DNA of 64,000 bases from BQOK01 sp048388525 (GTDB lineage: Bacteria; Bacillota; Clostridia; Oscillospirales; Ruminococcaceae): contig NZ_DBGCTQ010000121.1 of NCBI RefSeq assembly GCF_048388525.1, positions 9,218 to 73,217 on the forward strand. The letters are read 5' to 3'. The notes beneath the pieces are model-generated. The model was not told the origin of the DNA. It saw only the letters and a program-made list of their open reading frames with translations, and ran no database searches. Below, piece after piece: positions 7,466 through 16,544 of this stretch (position 1 is its first letter; each line of letters starts with the position of its first letter). A program made the translations under genes and the position numbers.

Positions 7466-7903
7466 ATGAAATTACAGCCGGCGGTAAAAAAGGAGACGGC
7501 CCACATCGCGGCGGGCACCGCGGTGGGCGTGGCGGCGATGCTGGCGGTGTTCGCGCTGATCGGACGCATGAGCTGGGGCGTGGCAGTAAGCGGGGTGCTG
7601 GGCGGCGCTTTGGCGGTTGCGAATTTTTTGCTGCTGGGCGTGACCGTGCAGCGGATCGCAAACCAGGACGACGAGGGCCGCGGCCGCAAGATGATGCAGT
7701 TCTCGTACAACATGCGCATGCTGGTGATGGTGCTGTGGCTGATCCTGGCGGTGGCGGCGCCGTTTTTCAATTGGGTGGCGGCCCTGATCCCGCTGCTGCT
7801 GCCCCGGCTGACCATTGCGGTGATGCAGCTGACCGGGCACTACAAAAAAGACGGCCCCGGGCCCGGGAGCGGCGCACCGGGCGAGAGCGGAGAGGGGGAA
7901 TAA
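7466..7903 (+). CDS. atpI: ATP synthase subunit I (AtpI)
   Basis: A 145-residue membrane protein with four hydrophobic helices in two pairs, separated by the polar loop QRIANQDDEGRGRKMMQ. Size, helix layout and position directly before atpB match the ATP-synt_I family, which helps assemble the c-ring. The last 20 residues are Gly/Pro/Glu-rich and likely disordered. The start follows a GGGGCGG sequence. It lies 18 bases after atpZ and 7 bases before atpB. Confidence 0.8.
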   Translation: MKLQPAVKKETAHIAAGTAVGVAAMLAVFALIGRMSWGVAVSGVLGGALAVANFLLLGVTVQRIANQDDEGRGRKMMQFSYNMRMLVMVLWLILAVAAPFFNWVAALIPLLLPRLTIAVMQLTGHYKKDGPGPGSGAPGESGEGE

Positions 7904-7910
7904 GCAAGGC

Positions 7911-8666
7911 ATGGACGTGAGTATCAACGGCGCCCAGATCTATTTTACCATCCCGGTGTTCGGGGGCATCCCCATCACCTCCAGCATGGTGAACGGCTGG
8001 GCTGTGGTGCTGATCATCACAGGGCTTTGCATCTGGCTCACCCGCGGCCTCAAGGTGGAGGGCGTGAGCAAGCGCCAGGCGGTGGCGGAGCTTTTGGTGA
8101 ACACCTGCCAGAACTTTGTGAACGGGAATATGGGCGAAAAATACGCCCATTTCGCCCCCTTTATCGGGGCGATGTTCAGCCTGTCGGCCCTGTGCAGCCT
8201 TTCCAGCCTGGTGGGGGCCTTCCCGGCCACCAGCAGCCTGTCCACCGAGCTTTCGTGGGCGATTTTGGTGTTCTGCATGATCACCTTCACCAAAATCAGG
8301 ACAAACGGCTTTGGGGGCTACCTGAAGGGCTTCACCACCCCCATCTGGGTGTTCACCCCCTTCAACATCATCAGCGAGCTGGCGACCCCCATCTCGATGG
8401 CGTTCCGCCATTTTGGCAACATTGTGTCGGGCGGGGTCATCAGCACGCTGGTATACGCGGCCCTGGCCGTGCTGAACCACGCGGTGTTCGGGCTGCTGCC
8501 CGGCGTGCTGGGGCAGGTGCTGGGCGAGATCCCGCTGTTCCAGGTGGGCATCCCGGCGATCCTTTCGGTCTATTTTGACCTGTTCAGCAGCTTGATGCAG
8601 GCGTTCATCTTTTGCATGCTGACCATGCTGTACATCGCCAACGCCGCCCAGACCGACGAGGAGTAG
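7911..8666 (+). CDS. atpB: F1Fo ATP synthase subunit a
   Basis: The 251-residue stator subunit a. The family's conserved region reads FNIISELATPISMAFRHFGN, with the essential stator arginine at R166, which faces the c-ring carboxylate. Five to six membrane helices span the protein. A NGNMGEKYAHFAPFIGAMF segment precedes the second helix. It is translated right after atpI; the start follows GAGAGGGGGAA. With subunits b and c it forms the Fo motor. Confidence 0.95.
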   Translation: MDVSINGAQIYFTIPVFGGIPITSSMVNGWAVVLIITGLCIWLTRGLKVEGVSKRQAVAELLVNTCQNFVNGNMGEKYAHFAPFIGAMFSLSALCSLSSLVGAFPATSSLSTELSWAILVFCMITFTKIRTNGFGGYLKGFTTPIWVFTPFNIISELATPISMAFRHFGNIVSGGVISTLVYAALAVLNHAVFGLLPGVLGQVLGEIPLFQVGIPAILSVYFDLFSSLMQAFIFCMLTMLYIANAAQTDEE

Positions 8667-8757
8667 GGCGGCCCTTGAGATTTTCCGCGGCGGATCTGCC
8701 GCGCGAGGATAAAAAGAGCACTCGATTGTAAAAAAACACTTTAGGAGGAAAATTTCC

Positions 8758-9021
8758 ATGTTGGACAAAGCAATCGTTCTGGCCGGCTGCGCCATCGGCG
8801 CAGGTCTCGCACTGATCGCCGGTATCGGCCCCGGTATCGGCGAAGGGTACGCCGTGGGCCAGGCCTGTGCCGCCATTGGCCGCCAGCCCGAGTGCAAGGG
8901 CAGCGTTACCAGCACCATGCTGCTGGGCTGCGCCATTGCCGAGACCACCGGCATTTACGGCTTCGTGACAGGCCTGCTGCTGATCTTCGCGGCGCCCCGC
9001 ATGTTCCTTGGCCTGCTGTGA
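8758..9021 (+). CDS. atpE: F1Fo ATP synthase subunit c with two-carboxylate Na+-type motif
   Basis: An 87-residue hairpin of two helices. Helix 1 has the glycine-rich GAGLALIAGIGPGIGEGYA and helix 2 the ion-binding AIAETTGIYG; the loop is RQPE. E62, T63 and T64 match the Na+-binding set E65-S66-T67 of Ilyobacter tartaricus numbering. E29 replaces the usual Q32, giving two carboxylates per site as described for the Fusobacterium nucleatum rotor. Na+ coupling is therefore likely, by homology. An exceptional TTTAGGAGGAAAATT site supports high expression, as is usual for the many-copy subunit. Confidence 0.96.
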   Translation: MLDKAIVLAGCAIGAGLALIAGIGPGIGEGYAVGQACAAIGRQPECKGSVTSTMLLGCAIAETTGIYGFVTGLLLIFAAPRMFLGLL

Positions 9022-9056
9022 GGGCGGGAAGTAAACCCAGAAAGGGGAATTGACCA

Positions 9057-9563
9057 TTGCCGGAATATGTAGATTTGGTCAGCATTATGCCCTGGGAAAT
9101 GATCACCCAGTTGTGCAACCTGCTGATCCTGACACTGCTGGTCAAAAAGTTCCTGTTCAAGCCGGTGCAGAAGATCCTGGCCGAGCGCCAGGCCGCCGCA
9201 GACGCGGTGATGAGCGAGGCCCGGGCGGCCCGGGAGAAGGCGCAGACCATGCAGGCCGAGTATGAACAGAGCATGGCCGGCGCCCGCGGCGAGGCCGCGC
9301 GCATTGTGGAGGACGCGACCCGCGCCGCCGGCCAGCGCAGCGAGGAGCTGCTGGCCGAGGCTGCGGCCAGCGCCCGCCGCATGAAGGAGCGCGCGGAGAG
9401 CGAGATCGAGCAGGAGCGCAAAAAGGCGCTGAACGAGGTGAAGGACGAGATCGGCGGCATGGCGATGGAGATCGCCAGCAAGGTGGTGGAGCGCGAGATC
9501 GACGAAAAAGACCACCAGGCCCTGATCGACGAGTTCATCAAGAACGTGGGTGACGCCTCATGA
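9057..9563 (+). CDS. atpF: F1Fo ATP synthase subunit b
   Basis: A 168-residue peripheral-stalk protein: one N-terminal membrane helix (about 12-30, ITQLCNLLILTLLVKKFLF) followed by the FKPVQKILAERQ signature and a long charged coiled coil to the end. The start is TTG at 9057, with GAAAGGGG nine bases before it. The first in-frame ATG is ten codons later and has no ribosome site. The stop overlaps the atpH start by four bases (ATGA), so the two are translationally coupled. Confidence 0.93.
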   Translation: MPEYVDLVSIMPWEMITQLCNLLILTLLVKKFLFKPVQKILAERQAAADAVMSEARAAREKAQTMQAEYEQSMAGARGEAARIVEDATRAAGQRSEELLAEAAASARRMKERAESEIEQERKKALNEVKDEIGGMAMEIASKVVEREIDEKDHQALIDEFIKNVGDAS

Positions 9564-10096
9564 CCGAAGCGGGCAAGATGTACGGCGGCGCGCTGTATGA
9601 GCTGGCGGCGGAGGAGGGCCTGGACGGGGCCGTGCTTTCGCAGTTGGACGGGGTGCGCGCTCTTTTTGCCGAATACCCGGCCTATGTAAAGCTGCTGGCC
9701 ATGCCCAGCGTGCCGAAAACAGACCGGTGCGCCGCGCTGGACAAGGCGTTCCGCGGCCAGGTAGAGCCGTATCTGCTGAACTTTTTGAAGCTTTTATGCG
9801 AAAAGGGCGAGATCCGCGCCCTGCCGGACTGTGCCGAAGAATACCGGGCCCGCTACAACCAGGCCCACGGCATTCTGGAGGCCACGGCGGTGAGCGCGGT
9901 GCCCCTGACCGGGCGGCAGGCCGAAGCCCTGCGGGCAAAGCTCGCGGCGCTGACCGGCAAAACCATTGCCCTGAGCTCGCGGGTGGACCCCGCCTGCCTC
10001 GGCGGCGTGCGGCTGGAAGTGGGCGGAACGCAGCTGGACGGCACGGTGCAGAACCGGCTGGACGCGCTGCGCCGCCGCCTTGCGGCCACTGTTTAG
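9560..10096 (+). CDS. atpH: F1Fo ATP synthase subunit delta
   Basis: The 178-residue delta/OSCP subunit joins the b stalk to the top of F1. The N-terminal helical domain starts MTEAGKMYGGALYELAAEEG, and the C-terminal domain ends with the typical RVDPACLGGVRLEVGGTQLDGTVQNRLDAL-type beta/alpha module (DPxLxGGxxxxxG...S/DGTxxxxLxxL). It overlaps atpF by four bases and is followed by atpA after 15 bases. Confidence 0.93.
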   Translation: MTEAGKMYGGALYELAAEEGLDGAVLSQLDGVRALFAEYPAYVKLLAMPSVPKTDRCAALDKAFRGQVEPYLLNFLKLLCEKGEIRALPDCAEEYRARYNQAHGILEATAVSAVPLTGRQAEALRAKLAALTGKTIALSSRVDPACLGGVRLEVGGTQLDGTVQNRLDALRRRLAATV

Positions 10097-10111
10097 TGAG
10101 AAGGTGATAGG

Positions 10112-11629
<1,518 letters not shown>

Positions 11630-11641
11630 GGAGGAGAGCGC

Positions 11642-12493
11642 ATGGCAGGTGCTTCGATGAAAGACATCAAGCTCCGCATTAAAAGTGTGGAGAGCACCAT
11701 GCAGATCACCAAGGCTATGGAATTGGTGGCCTCCTCGAAGCTGCGGCGGGCGAAGGAGCGGGTGGAAAAAAGCCGCCCCTACTTTGACGTGCTGCACACG
11801 GCCCTGACCGACATCGCCTATTCGAACGCCGAGTTTTCTTCGCCTTACATCGCCCAGCGGCCGGTAAAGCGCAGCTGCTACGTGGTGATCGCGGGCGACC
11901 GGGGCCTGGCCGGCGGCTACAACGCCAACATTTTGAAGGCGGTGGCGGCCCACGCCGAGGGCAAGGATTGGTGCGTGCTGCCCGTGGGCAAAAAAGCGCT
12001 GGAGCATTACCAGCGGCGCAAGGTGCCCATTGTAACCGAGCGGTACGGCCTTGCGGCCGAGGTGGAGGTGAGCGGCTGCTTTTCGGTGGCCAGCATTCTT
12101 GCAAGGGGCTTTTTGGCCGGCGAGTACGACGAGATCTTTGTGGCGTACACAAACTTTGTGTCCATGCTGAGCCAGCAGCCCGCCATTTTAAAGCTGCTGC
12201 CCCTGAATTACGAGCCGGTGGCGAAAGGCAGCACCCCCCGCTCGCTGACCCTGTACGAGCCCTCCAGCGAAGAGGTGTACAACGCCATTGTGCCCGAATA
12301 CCTGGCGGGGCTGATCTATGGGGCGCTGTGCGAGTCGGTGGCGAGCGAGCTGGGCGCCCGGCGCACCGCAATGGACGCGGCGAACAAAAACGCCGGCGAG
12401 ATGATCGACGAATTGAGCCTGCATTACAACCGGGCCCGGCAGGCGGCCATCACCCAGGAGATCACGGAAATCGTGGCGGGCGCCGAGCAGTAG
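11642..12493 (+). CDS. atpG: F1Fo ATP synthase subunit gamma
   Basis: The 283-residue rotor shaft. The N-terminal helix carries MKDIKLRIKSVESTMQITKA and MELVASSKLRRA, the Rossmann-like middle begins VIAGDRGLAGGYNANI, and the C-terminal helix ends MDAANKNAGEMIDEL with LHYNRARQAAITQEITEIV. These are the classical gamma signatures and both shaft helices are complete. GGAGGAGAGCGC precedes the start. Confidence 0.96.
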   Translation: MAGASMKDIKLRIKSVESTMQITKAMELVASSKLRRAKERVEKSRPYFDVLHTALTDIAYSNAEFSSPYIAQRPVKRSCYVVIAGDRGLAGGYNANILKAVAAHAEGKDWCVLPVGKKALEHYQRRKVPIVTERYGLAAEVEVSGCFSVASILARGFLAGEYDEIFVAYTNFVSMLSQQPAILKLLPLNYEPVAKGSTPRSLTLYEPSSEEVYNAIVPEYLAGLIYGALCESVASELGARRTAMDAANKNAGEMIDELSLHYNRARQAAITQEITEIVAGAEQ

Positions 12494-12523
12494 TCGCCCC
12501 CGCCCCAAAAAGGAGATATGCGC

Positions 12524-13927
12524 ATGCCCAAGCAACACGAAGGCACCGTGGTGCAGATCACCGGCCCGGTGCTGGATATCAGATTCCCGGATGGAGAGCT
12601 GCCTGAGCTGCTCAACGCCATCCATGTGGACAACGGCGGCAAGCCCCTCACGGTGGAGGTGGCGCAGCTGATCGGCGACAATGTGGCCCGGTGCATCGCC
12701 ATGAGCAGCACCGACGGGCTGGTGCGCGGCGCAAAGGCCGTGGACACCGGCGGCCCCATCACCGTGCCGGTGGGCAAGGAGTGCCTGGGCCGGATTTTTA
12801 ACCTGCTGGGCGAACCGGTGGACGATATGCCCGCCCCGCCCATTGAGGAGCGCTGGCCCATCCACCGTGACCCGCCCAGCTATGAGGACCAGCAGAACAC
12901 CACCGAGATCCTGGAGACCGGCATCAAGGTGGTGGACCTGATCTGCCCCTACGCAAAGGGCGGCAAGATCGGCCTGTTCGGCGGCGCCGGCGTGGGCAAG
13001 ACCGTGCTCATCATGGAGCTCATCAACAACGTTGCCAAGCAGCACGGCGGCCTTTCGGTATTCACCGGCGTGGGCGAGCGCACCCGCGAGGGCAACGATT
13101 TGTACAACGAGATGAAGGAATCGGGCGTTTTGAGCAAGACGGCCCTGGTTTACGGGCAGATGAACGAGCCGCCGGGAGCCCGCATGCGGGTGGGCCTTTC
13201 GGGCCTGACCATGGCCGAGTACTTCCGGGACAGGGAGCACCAGGACGTGCTGCTGTTCATCGACAACATTTTCCGCTTTACCCAGGCGGGCAGCGAGGTG
13301 TCGGCTTTGCTGGGCCGCATGCCCAGCGCCGTGGGCTACCAGCCCACCCTGGCCACCGAGATGGGCGCGCTGCAGGAGCGCATTACCTCCACCAAAGAGG
13401 GCTCCATTACCAGCGTGCAGGCGGTGTACGTGCCGGCCGACGATCTGACCGACCCGGCCCCCGCCACCACCTTTGCCCACCTGGACGCCACCACCGTGCT
13501 GAGCCGCAACATTGCGAGCCTGGGCATTTACCCGGCGGTGGACCCGCTGGAATCCAGCAGCCGCATCCTGTCGCCGGACGTGCTGGGCGAGGAGCACTAC
13601 CAGGTGGCCCGGGGCGTGCAGCAGGTGCTGCAGCGCTACAAGGAGCTGCAGGACATCATTGCCATCATGGGCATGGACGAGCTCAGTGAAGAGGACAAGA
13701 TCACCGTGAACCGGGCCCGCAAGATCCAGCGCTTTTTGAGCCAGCCCTTTACCGTGGCCGAGCAGTTTACCGGCATGGAGGGCAAGTACGTGCCACTGAA
13801 GGAAACCGTGCGGGGCTTTAAGGAAATTTTGGAGGGCAAGCACGACGAGCTGCCCGAGTCTGCATTTCTGTTCGCCGGCACCATTGACGAGGTGGTGGCA
13901 AAGGCAAAGAAAGGGGAAGGAGCATGA
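12524..13927 (+). CDS. atpD: F1Fo ATP synthase subunit beta
   Basis: The 467-residue catalytic subunit. The P-loop GGAGVGKT lies at 153-160, followed by the GVGERTREGND catalytic Glu region and LLFIDNIFRFTQAGSEVSALLGRMPSAVGYQP-type signature (the DELSEED region is visible as GMDELSEEDK). Two ATGs compete: 12518 is only two bases from AGGAG, while 12524 is eight bases away, so 12524 is preferred. The stop overlaps atpC by four bases (ATGA). Confidence 0.97.
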   Translation: MPKQHEGTVVQITGPVLDIRFPDGELPELLNAIHVDNGGKPLTVEVAQLIGDNVARCIAMSSTDGLVRGAKAVDTGGPITVPVGKECLGRIFNLLGEPVDDMPAPPIEERWPIHRDPPSYEDQQNTTEILETGIKVVDLICPYAKGGKIGLFGGAGVGKTVLIMELINNVAKQHGGLSVFTGVGERTREGNDLYNEMKESGVLSKTALVYGQMNEPPGARMRVGLSGLTMAEYFRDREHQDVLLFIDNIFRFTQAGSEVSALLGRMPSAVGYQPTLATEMGALQERITSTKEGSITSVQAVYVPADDLTDPAPATTFAHLDATTVLSRNIASLGIYPAVDPLESSSRILSPDVLGEEHYQVARGVQQVLQRYKELQDIIAIMGMDELSEEDKITVNRARKIQRFLSQPFTVAEQFTGMEGKYVPLKETVRGFKEILEGKHDELPESAFLFAGTIDEVVAKAKKGEGA

Positions 13928-14331
13928 GCACCTTCCAGCTGCAGATCGTAACGCCGGACGGCAGCGCCTTTGACGGGCAGGCCCAAAAGCTGTTCTGCCG
14001 CACCATTGCGGGGGACGTGTGCATTCTGCCCCGGCACTGCGATTACCTGACGGCGCTGGGCATGGGCGAGGCGCGGGTGACCCTGGAGGACGGAACGGTG
14101 CGCCGCGCCGCCTGCATCGGCGGCATGCTGGCCGTGGCCAAGGGCCGCGCGCGGCTGGTGGCCACCACCTTTGAGTGGGCGGAAAACATTGACGCACAGC
14201 GCGCCCGGGCCGCCCAGGAAAAGGCGAAGGCCCGCCTGGCCGAAAAGGATTTGGACGCCCGGGAGATGGAACTGGCCCAGGCCAAGCTCAAGCGCGCTTT
14301 GGTGCGCACCCATGTGGCCGAGGGCGGCTGA
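13924..14331 (+). CDS. atpC: F1Fo ATP synthase subunit epsilon
   Basis: A 135-residue epsilon subunit. The N-terminal beta-sandwich (FQLQIVTPDGSAFDG, DVCILPRHCDYLTALGMGEARV) contacts the c-ring, and the C-terminal helix pair (about 88-130, RARAAQEKAKARLAEKDLD) can act as a brake on rotation. The helical tail is full length. It overlaps atpD by four bases. Confidence 0.94.
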   Translation: MSTFQLQIVTPDGSAFDGQAQKLFCRTIAGDVCILPRHCDYLTALGMGEARVTLEDGTVRRAACIGGMLAVAKGRARLVATTFEWAENIDAQRARAAQEKAKARLAEKDLDAREMELAQAKLKRALVRTHVAEGG

Positions 14332-14372
14332 GCCGCCCCGGCAGCCACAAGACAAAAGGGGGAGAAGCCGGA

Positions 14373-14690
14373 GTGGAGCTTTCAGCGATCTTTGCCGCCC
14401 TGCAGGGCGGCTGGCGGTGGCTGGCAGGCGGGTTTGCCCTGCTGGCGGTGTTGGCCGGGGCCCTGGCCCTGGTGAACCGCGCCCTGGGGCAAAAGCATGG
14501 CGACCGGCCCCGCCGCAAAAAAGCAGCGGAGCCCCCGGAGCAGACCGCCGGAACGCAGGAGGCGCCGGAGCCCGAGGAAACGGAGCAAACGGAGCAGGGC
14601 AGCGCACCCGCTGAGGCGGACCCAGGGGTCGGAAAAGGGGAAACGGGGCAGCAGCCCGCCCCCGCAGGGCCCGAGGAAACGGCCCCCTGA
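14373..14690 (+). CDS. Small single-pass membrane protein at the end of the atp operon
   Basis: A 105-residue protein starting with GTG 14373, eight bases after GGGGGAG. One membrane helix (about 12-36, WLAGGFALLAVLAGALALV) is followed by a basic patch (KHGDRPRRKKA) and a 60-residue disordered tail rich in Glu, Pro and Thr. It lies 41 bases after atpC and directly before the operon terminator, so it is cotranscribed. I recognise no family. A role in ATP synthase assembly would be guesswork. Confidence 0.6.
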   Translation: MELSAIFAALQGGWRWLAGGFALLAVLAGALALVNRALGQKHGDRPRRKKAAEPPEQTAGTQEAPEPEETEQTEQGSAPAEADPGVGKGETGQQPAPAGPEETAP

Positions 14691-14700
14691 TACAAAACAC

Positions 14701-14732
14701 AAAAGCCCCCCTGCGCCGCAGGGGGGCTTTTG
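14701..14732. terminator. Terminator at the end of the atp operon
   Basis: AAAAGCCCCCCTGC and GCAGGGGGGCTTTT pair across GCC; the symmetric T-runs make it usable from both sides. It also lies downstream of the SIS-domain gene on the minus strand. Confidence 0.85.
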
Positions 14733-14803
14733 CTTTGGAGAAAACGTTTGAAAAAGGCATTTTAAACGCGGAGAAAGCGCTTTTGGAGCCCCGGAAAGCG
14801 GAG

Positions 14804-15568
14804 CTATAGCAGGCAGCGCACGCGGGGGGCGTATTTTGCCTCCCAGCGGGCATTTGCGGCGTCGCCCTCCGGCAGGTTGGCGCTCATGAACACAGGGGGC
14901 TCGGCGCCGGCCTCCACCAACTTTTGCACGGTGGCAAGCACCAGCAATTCCAGAGCCATGCAGCTGCAAAAGGTGGAGCTGGAGCCCACAGGCTGGGCAA
15001 AGCCGGGCACCCTGCCCACCGCGTCGCCCAGGGGGACGCCGCTGTTGATGACGAGATCCACCTCGCGGAAGAGGTTTTTGCGGCTGGGGTGGCGCAGGGG
15101 GCTGTTTTCCGGGGTGGCGAGGCCGTAAGCGGGGGAGGTGACCGCGATGGTGCAGACCCCGCGCTTTCGGCATTCCAGGGCAAGGTCCAGCGAGAGCGGT
15201 GAGATGCCGTAGGCATCCACCAGGATGAGGGTTTCACCCGGGGTTTCGCCCACGCGGTTTGCGTTCAGCACCCCCACCCCGTAGCCGGGCAGCCGCTCAA
15301 AGCTCACGCTGCGCTTGGCGCCGTGCACAAGGCTGGTGCCGGGGTCCAGGATGGGGTTCCAGGCGGCAAGGCCGCCGGCGCGCCACAAAACCTCTTCCAC
15401 TGCCAGCTGCGAATGGGCGCCGGCGCCCAGCAGATGGATGCGCCTGTCTTCCACAATGGCGGCGCACAGAACACCGGCGGCCTGTTCAATCGCCTCCTGC
15501 TGGGTGCACAGCAGCTGATCCAGCAGGCCGGTGATGGAGTTTTTGTAGCTTGTGAGAAGCTCGTTCAT
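14804..15568 (-). CDS. SIS-domain protein (UPF0309-type phosphosugar-binding protein)
   Basis: A 254-residue SIS-fold protein, last gene of the carbohydrate operon. The N-terminal helix MNELLTSYKNSITGLLDQL leads to HLLGAGAHSQLAVEEVLWRAG, LILVDAYGISPLSLDLAL and the phosphosugar-type IAVTSPAYG stretch; the C-terminal half has NSGVPLGDAVGRVPG and the SSSTFCSCMALELLVLATVQ helix. UPF0309 proteins are presumed sugar-phosphate isomerases or regulators. ATG 15568 follows AAAGGAG at seven bases. Together with the upstream ABC importer it suggests processing of an imported, phosphorylated sugar, which is inference. Confidence 0.8.
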   Translation of the reverse strand: MNELLTSYKNSITGLLDQLLCTQQEAIEQAAGVLCAAIVEDRRIHLLGAGAHSQLAVEEVLWRAGGLAAWNPILDPGTSLVHGAKRSVSFERLPGYGVGVLNANRVGETPGETLILVDAYGISPLSLDLALECRKRGVCTIAVTSPAYGLATPENSPLRHPSRKNLFREVDLVINSGVPLGDAVGRVPGFAQPVGSSSTFCSCMALELLVLATVQKLVEAGAEPPVFMSANLPEGDAANARWEAKYAPRVRCLL

Positions 15569-15582
15569 GAGGGAACTCCTTT

Positions 15583-16527
15583 CTAACCGCGGAACGCATG
15601 GGCGGCCTCCACCGCCCAGCGCAGGTGCCCGGCGGGGACCTCCCGCGGGATGGTGCAGTCGGCCCCCAGCATAACCCCGGCGGGGGCGGCGCGCAGAGTG
15701 CGCTCGACCTCGGCGCGGATCTGGGCCTCGGTGCCGGTGCAGATAACGCCGGTGTTGTCCAGCCCGCCCATAACGGGGCGGCGGAACAGCTCGGCCGCCC
15801 GGGCGAGCGAAACCCCGTTGCCGTGCACGGCCAGGTTGACGACGTCGCCGGGGTAATCGAGATATTCCTCCAGCCGCATGCCCACACCGCAGAAATGAAT
15901 GAACACGAGCTTGCCGGTGGACCGCAGGGCGTTTAAGAAAGCCAGGTCGATGGGCTTGAGCCATTGCCGGAAAAAGGAGCGGGGATACCGGGCGCGCTCG
16001 CCGCCCTGCACGGACACATAAAACCCGTCGATGCCGGTGGCCGCCAGGTCCTGCGCGAAATCGGCCAGCACGCCGCAGATGTTCTGCAGCCCGGCGCAGA
16101 CCGCCTCCGGGTCCAGCAGCAGGTGCGGGCTGATGATCTCGTCCCAGTCCACAAGGCCGCTCACCGAGCAGCCTGCGCTCACGTAGGGGGTGAAAATGGT
16201 TTGGAACACATAGGCTTTTTTGCCCGCCCGCTCCACCACCTGGCGCGCCAGGTCGATCTGCTGTGTGAACACCGGGTCGCTGCGGCGGAAGGTGGGGATG
16301 CGCGCCCAGTCGGCGGGGGAATGGATGCCAGGGATTGGGGGGTAGATATCGTCGAACATGATCTTGAGCATGTCCATACCGGTGGCCTCGAAAAAGTCCA
16401 GCTGCGCGGTCAGGGCCGCCTGCCCGTGGCGGATCCCCGGGGCAAAGTGCTGGAAAAAGGCGGCGGGCACGCCCCCGGTGTAACCCTGCCCGGCTAAAAA
16501 TTCAGAAAAACGCTTTCTTGCGTCCAT
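15583..16527 (-). CDS. Uroporphyrinogen decarboxylase (UroD/MtaA) family protein
   Basis: A 314-residue protein with the UroD-type TIM-barrel pattern. It has a substrate/metal histidine strand (LVFIHFCGVGMRLEEYLD) and the C-terminal family block GGLDNTGVICTGTEAQIRAEVERTL followed by VMLGADCTIPREVPAGHLRWAVEAAH, where DC and the final helix match UroD-like methyltransferases. It lacks the heme-pathway context. Such proteins in sugar operons have no assigned role; corrinoid- or thiol-methyl transfer is possible for the wider family. ATG 16527 follows AAGGAGG; the SIS gene starts 14 bases after its stop. Confidence 0.75.
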   Translation of the reverse strand: MDARKRFSEFLAGQGYTGGVPAAFFQHFAPGIRHGQAALTAQLDFFEATGMDMLKIMFDDIYPPIPGIHSPADWARIPTFRRSDPVFTQQIDLARQVVERAGKKAYVFQTIFTPYVSAGCSVSGLVDWDEIISPHLLLDPEAVCAGLQNICGVLADFAQDLAATGIDGFYVSVQGGERARYPRSFFRQWLKPIDLAFLNALRSTGKLVFIHFCGVGMRLEEYLDYPGDVVNLAVHGNGVSLARAAELFRRPVMGGLDNTGVICTGTEAQIRAEVERTLRAAPAGVMLGADCTIPREVPAGHLRWAVEAAHAFRG

Positions 16528-16544
16528 GAAAGGCCTCCTTGGGG

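Noticed and set aside
12188..14197. Minus-strand open frame of 669 codons opposite atpG, atpD and atpC
   Set aside because: It is antisense to conserved ATP synthase genes, with low-complexity translation and no ribosome site.
14736..14784. Two cre-like sequences (GAAAACGTTTG and GAAAGCGCTTTT) downstream of the SIS gene
   Set aside because: They lie past the 3' end of the sugar operon and near a terminator, not at a promoter, and lack the full TG...CA ends of CcpA sites.
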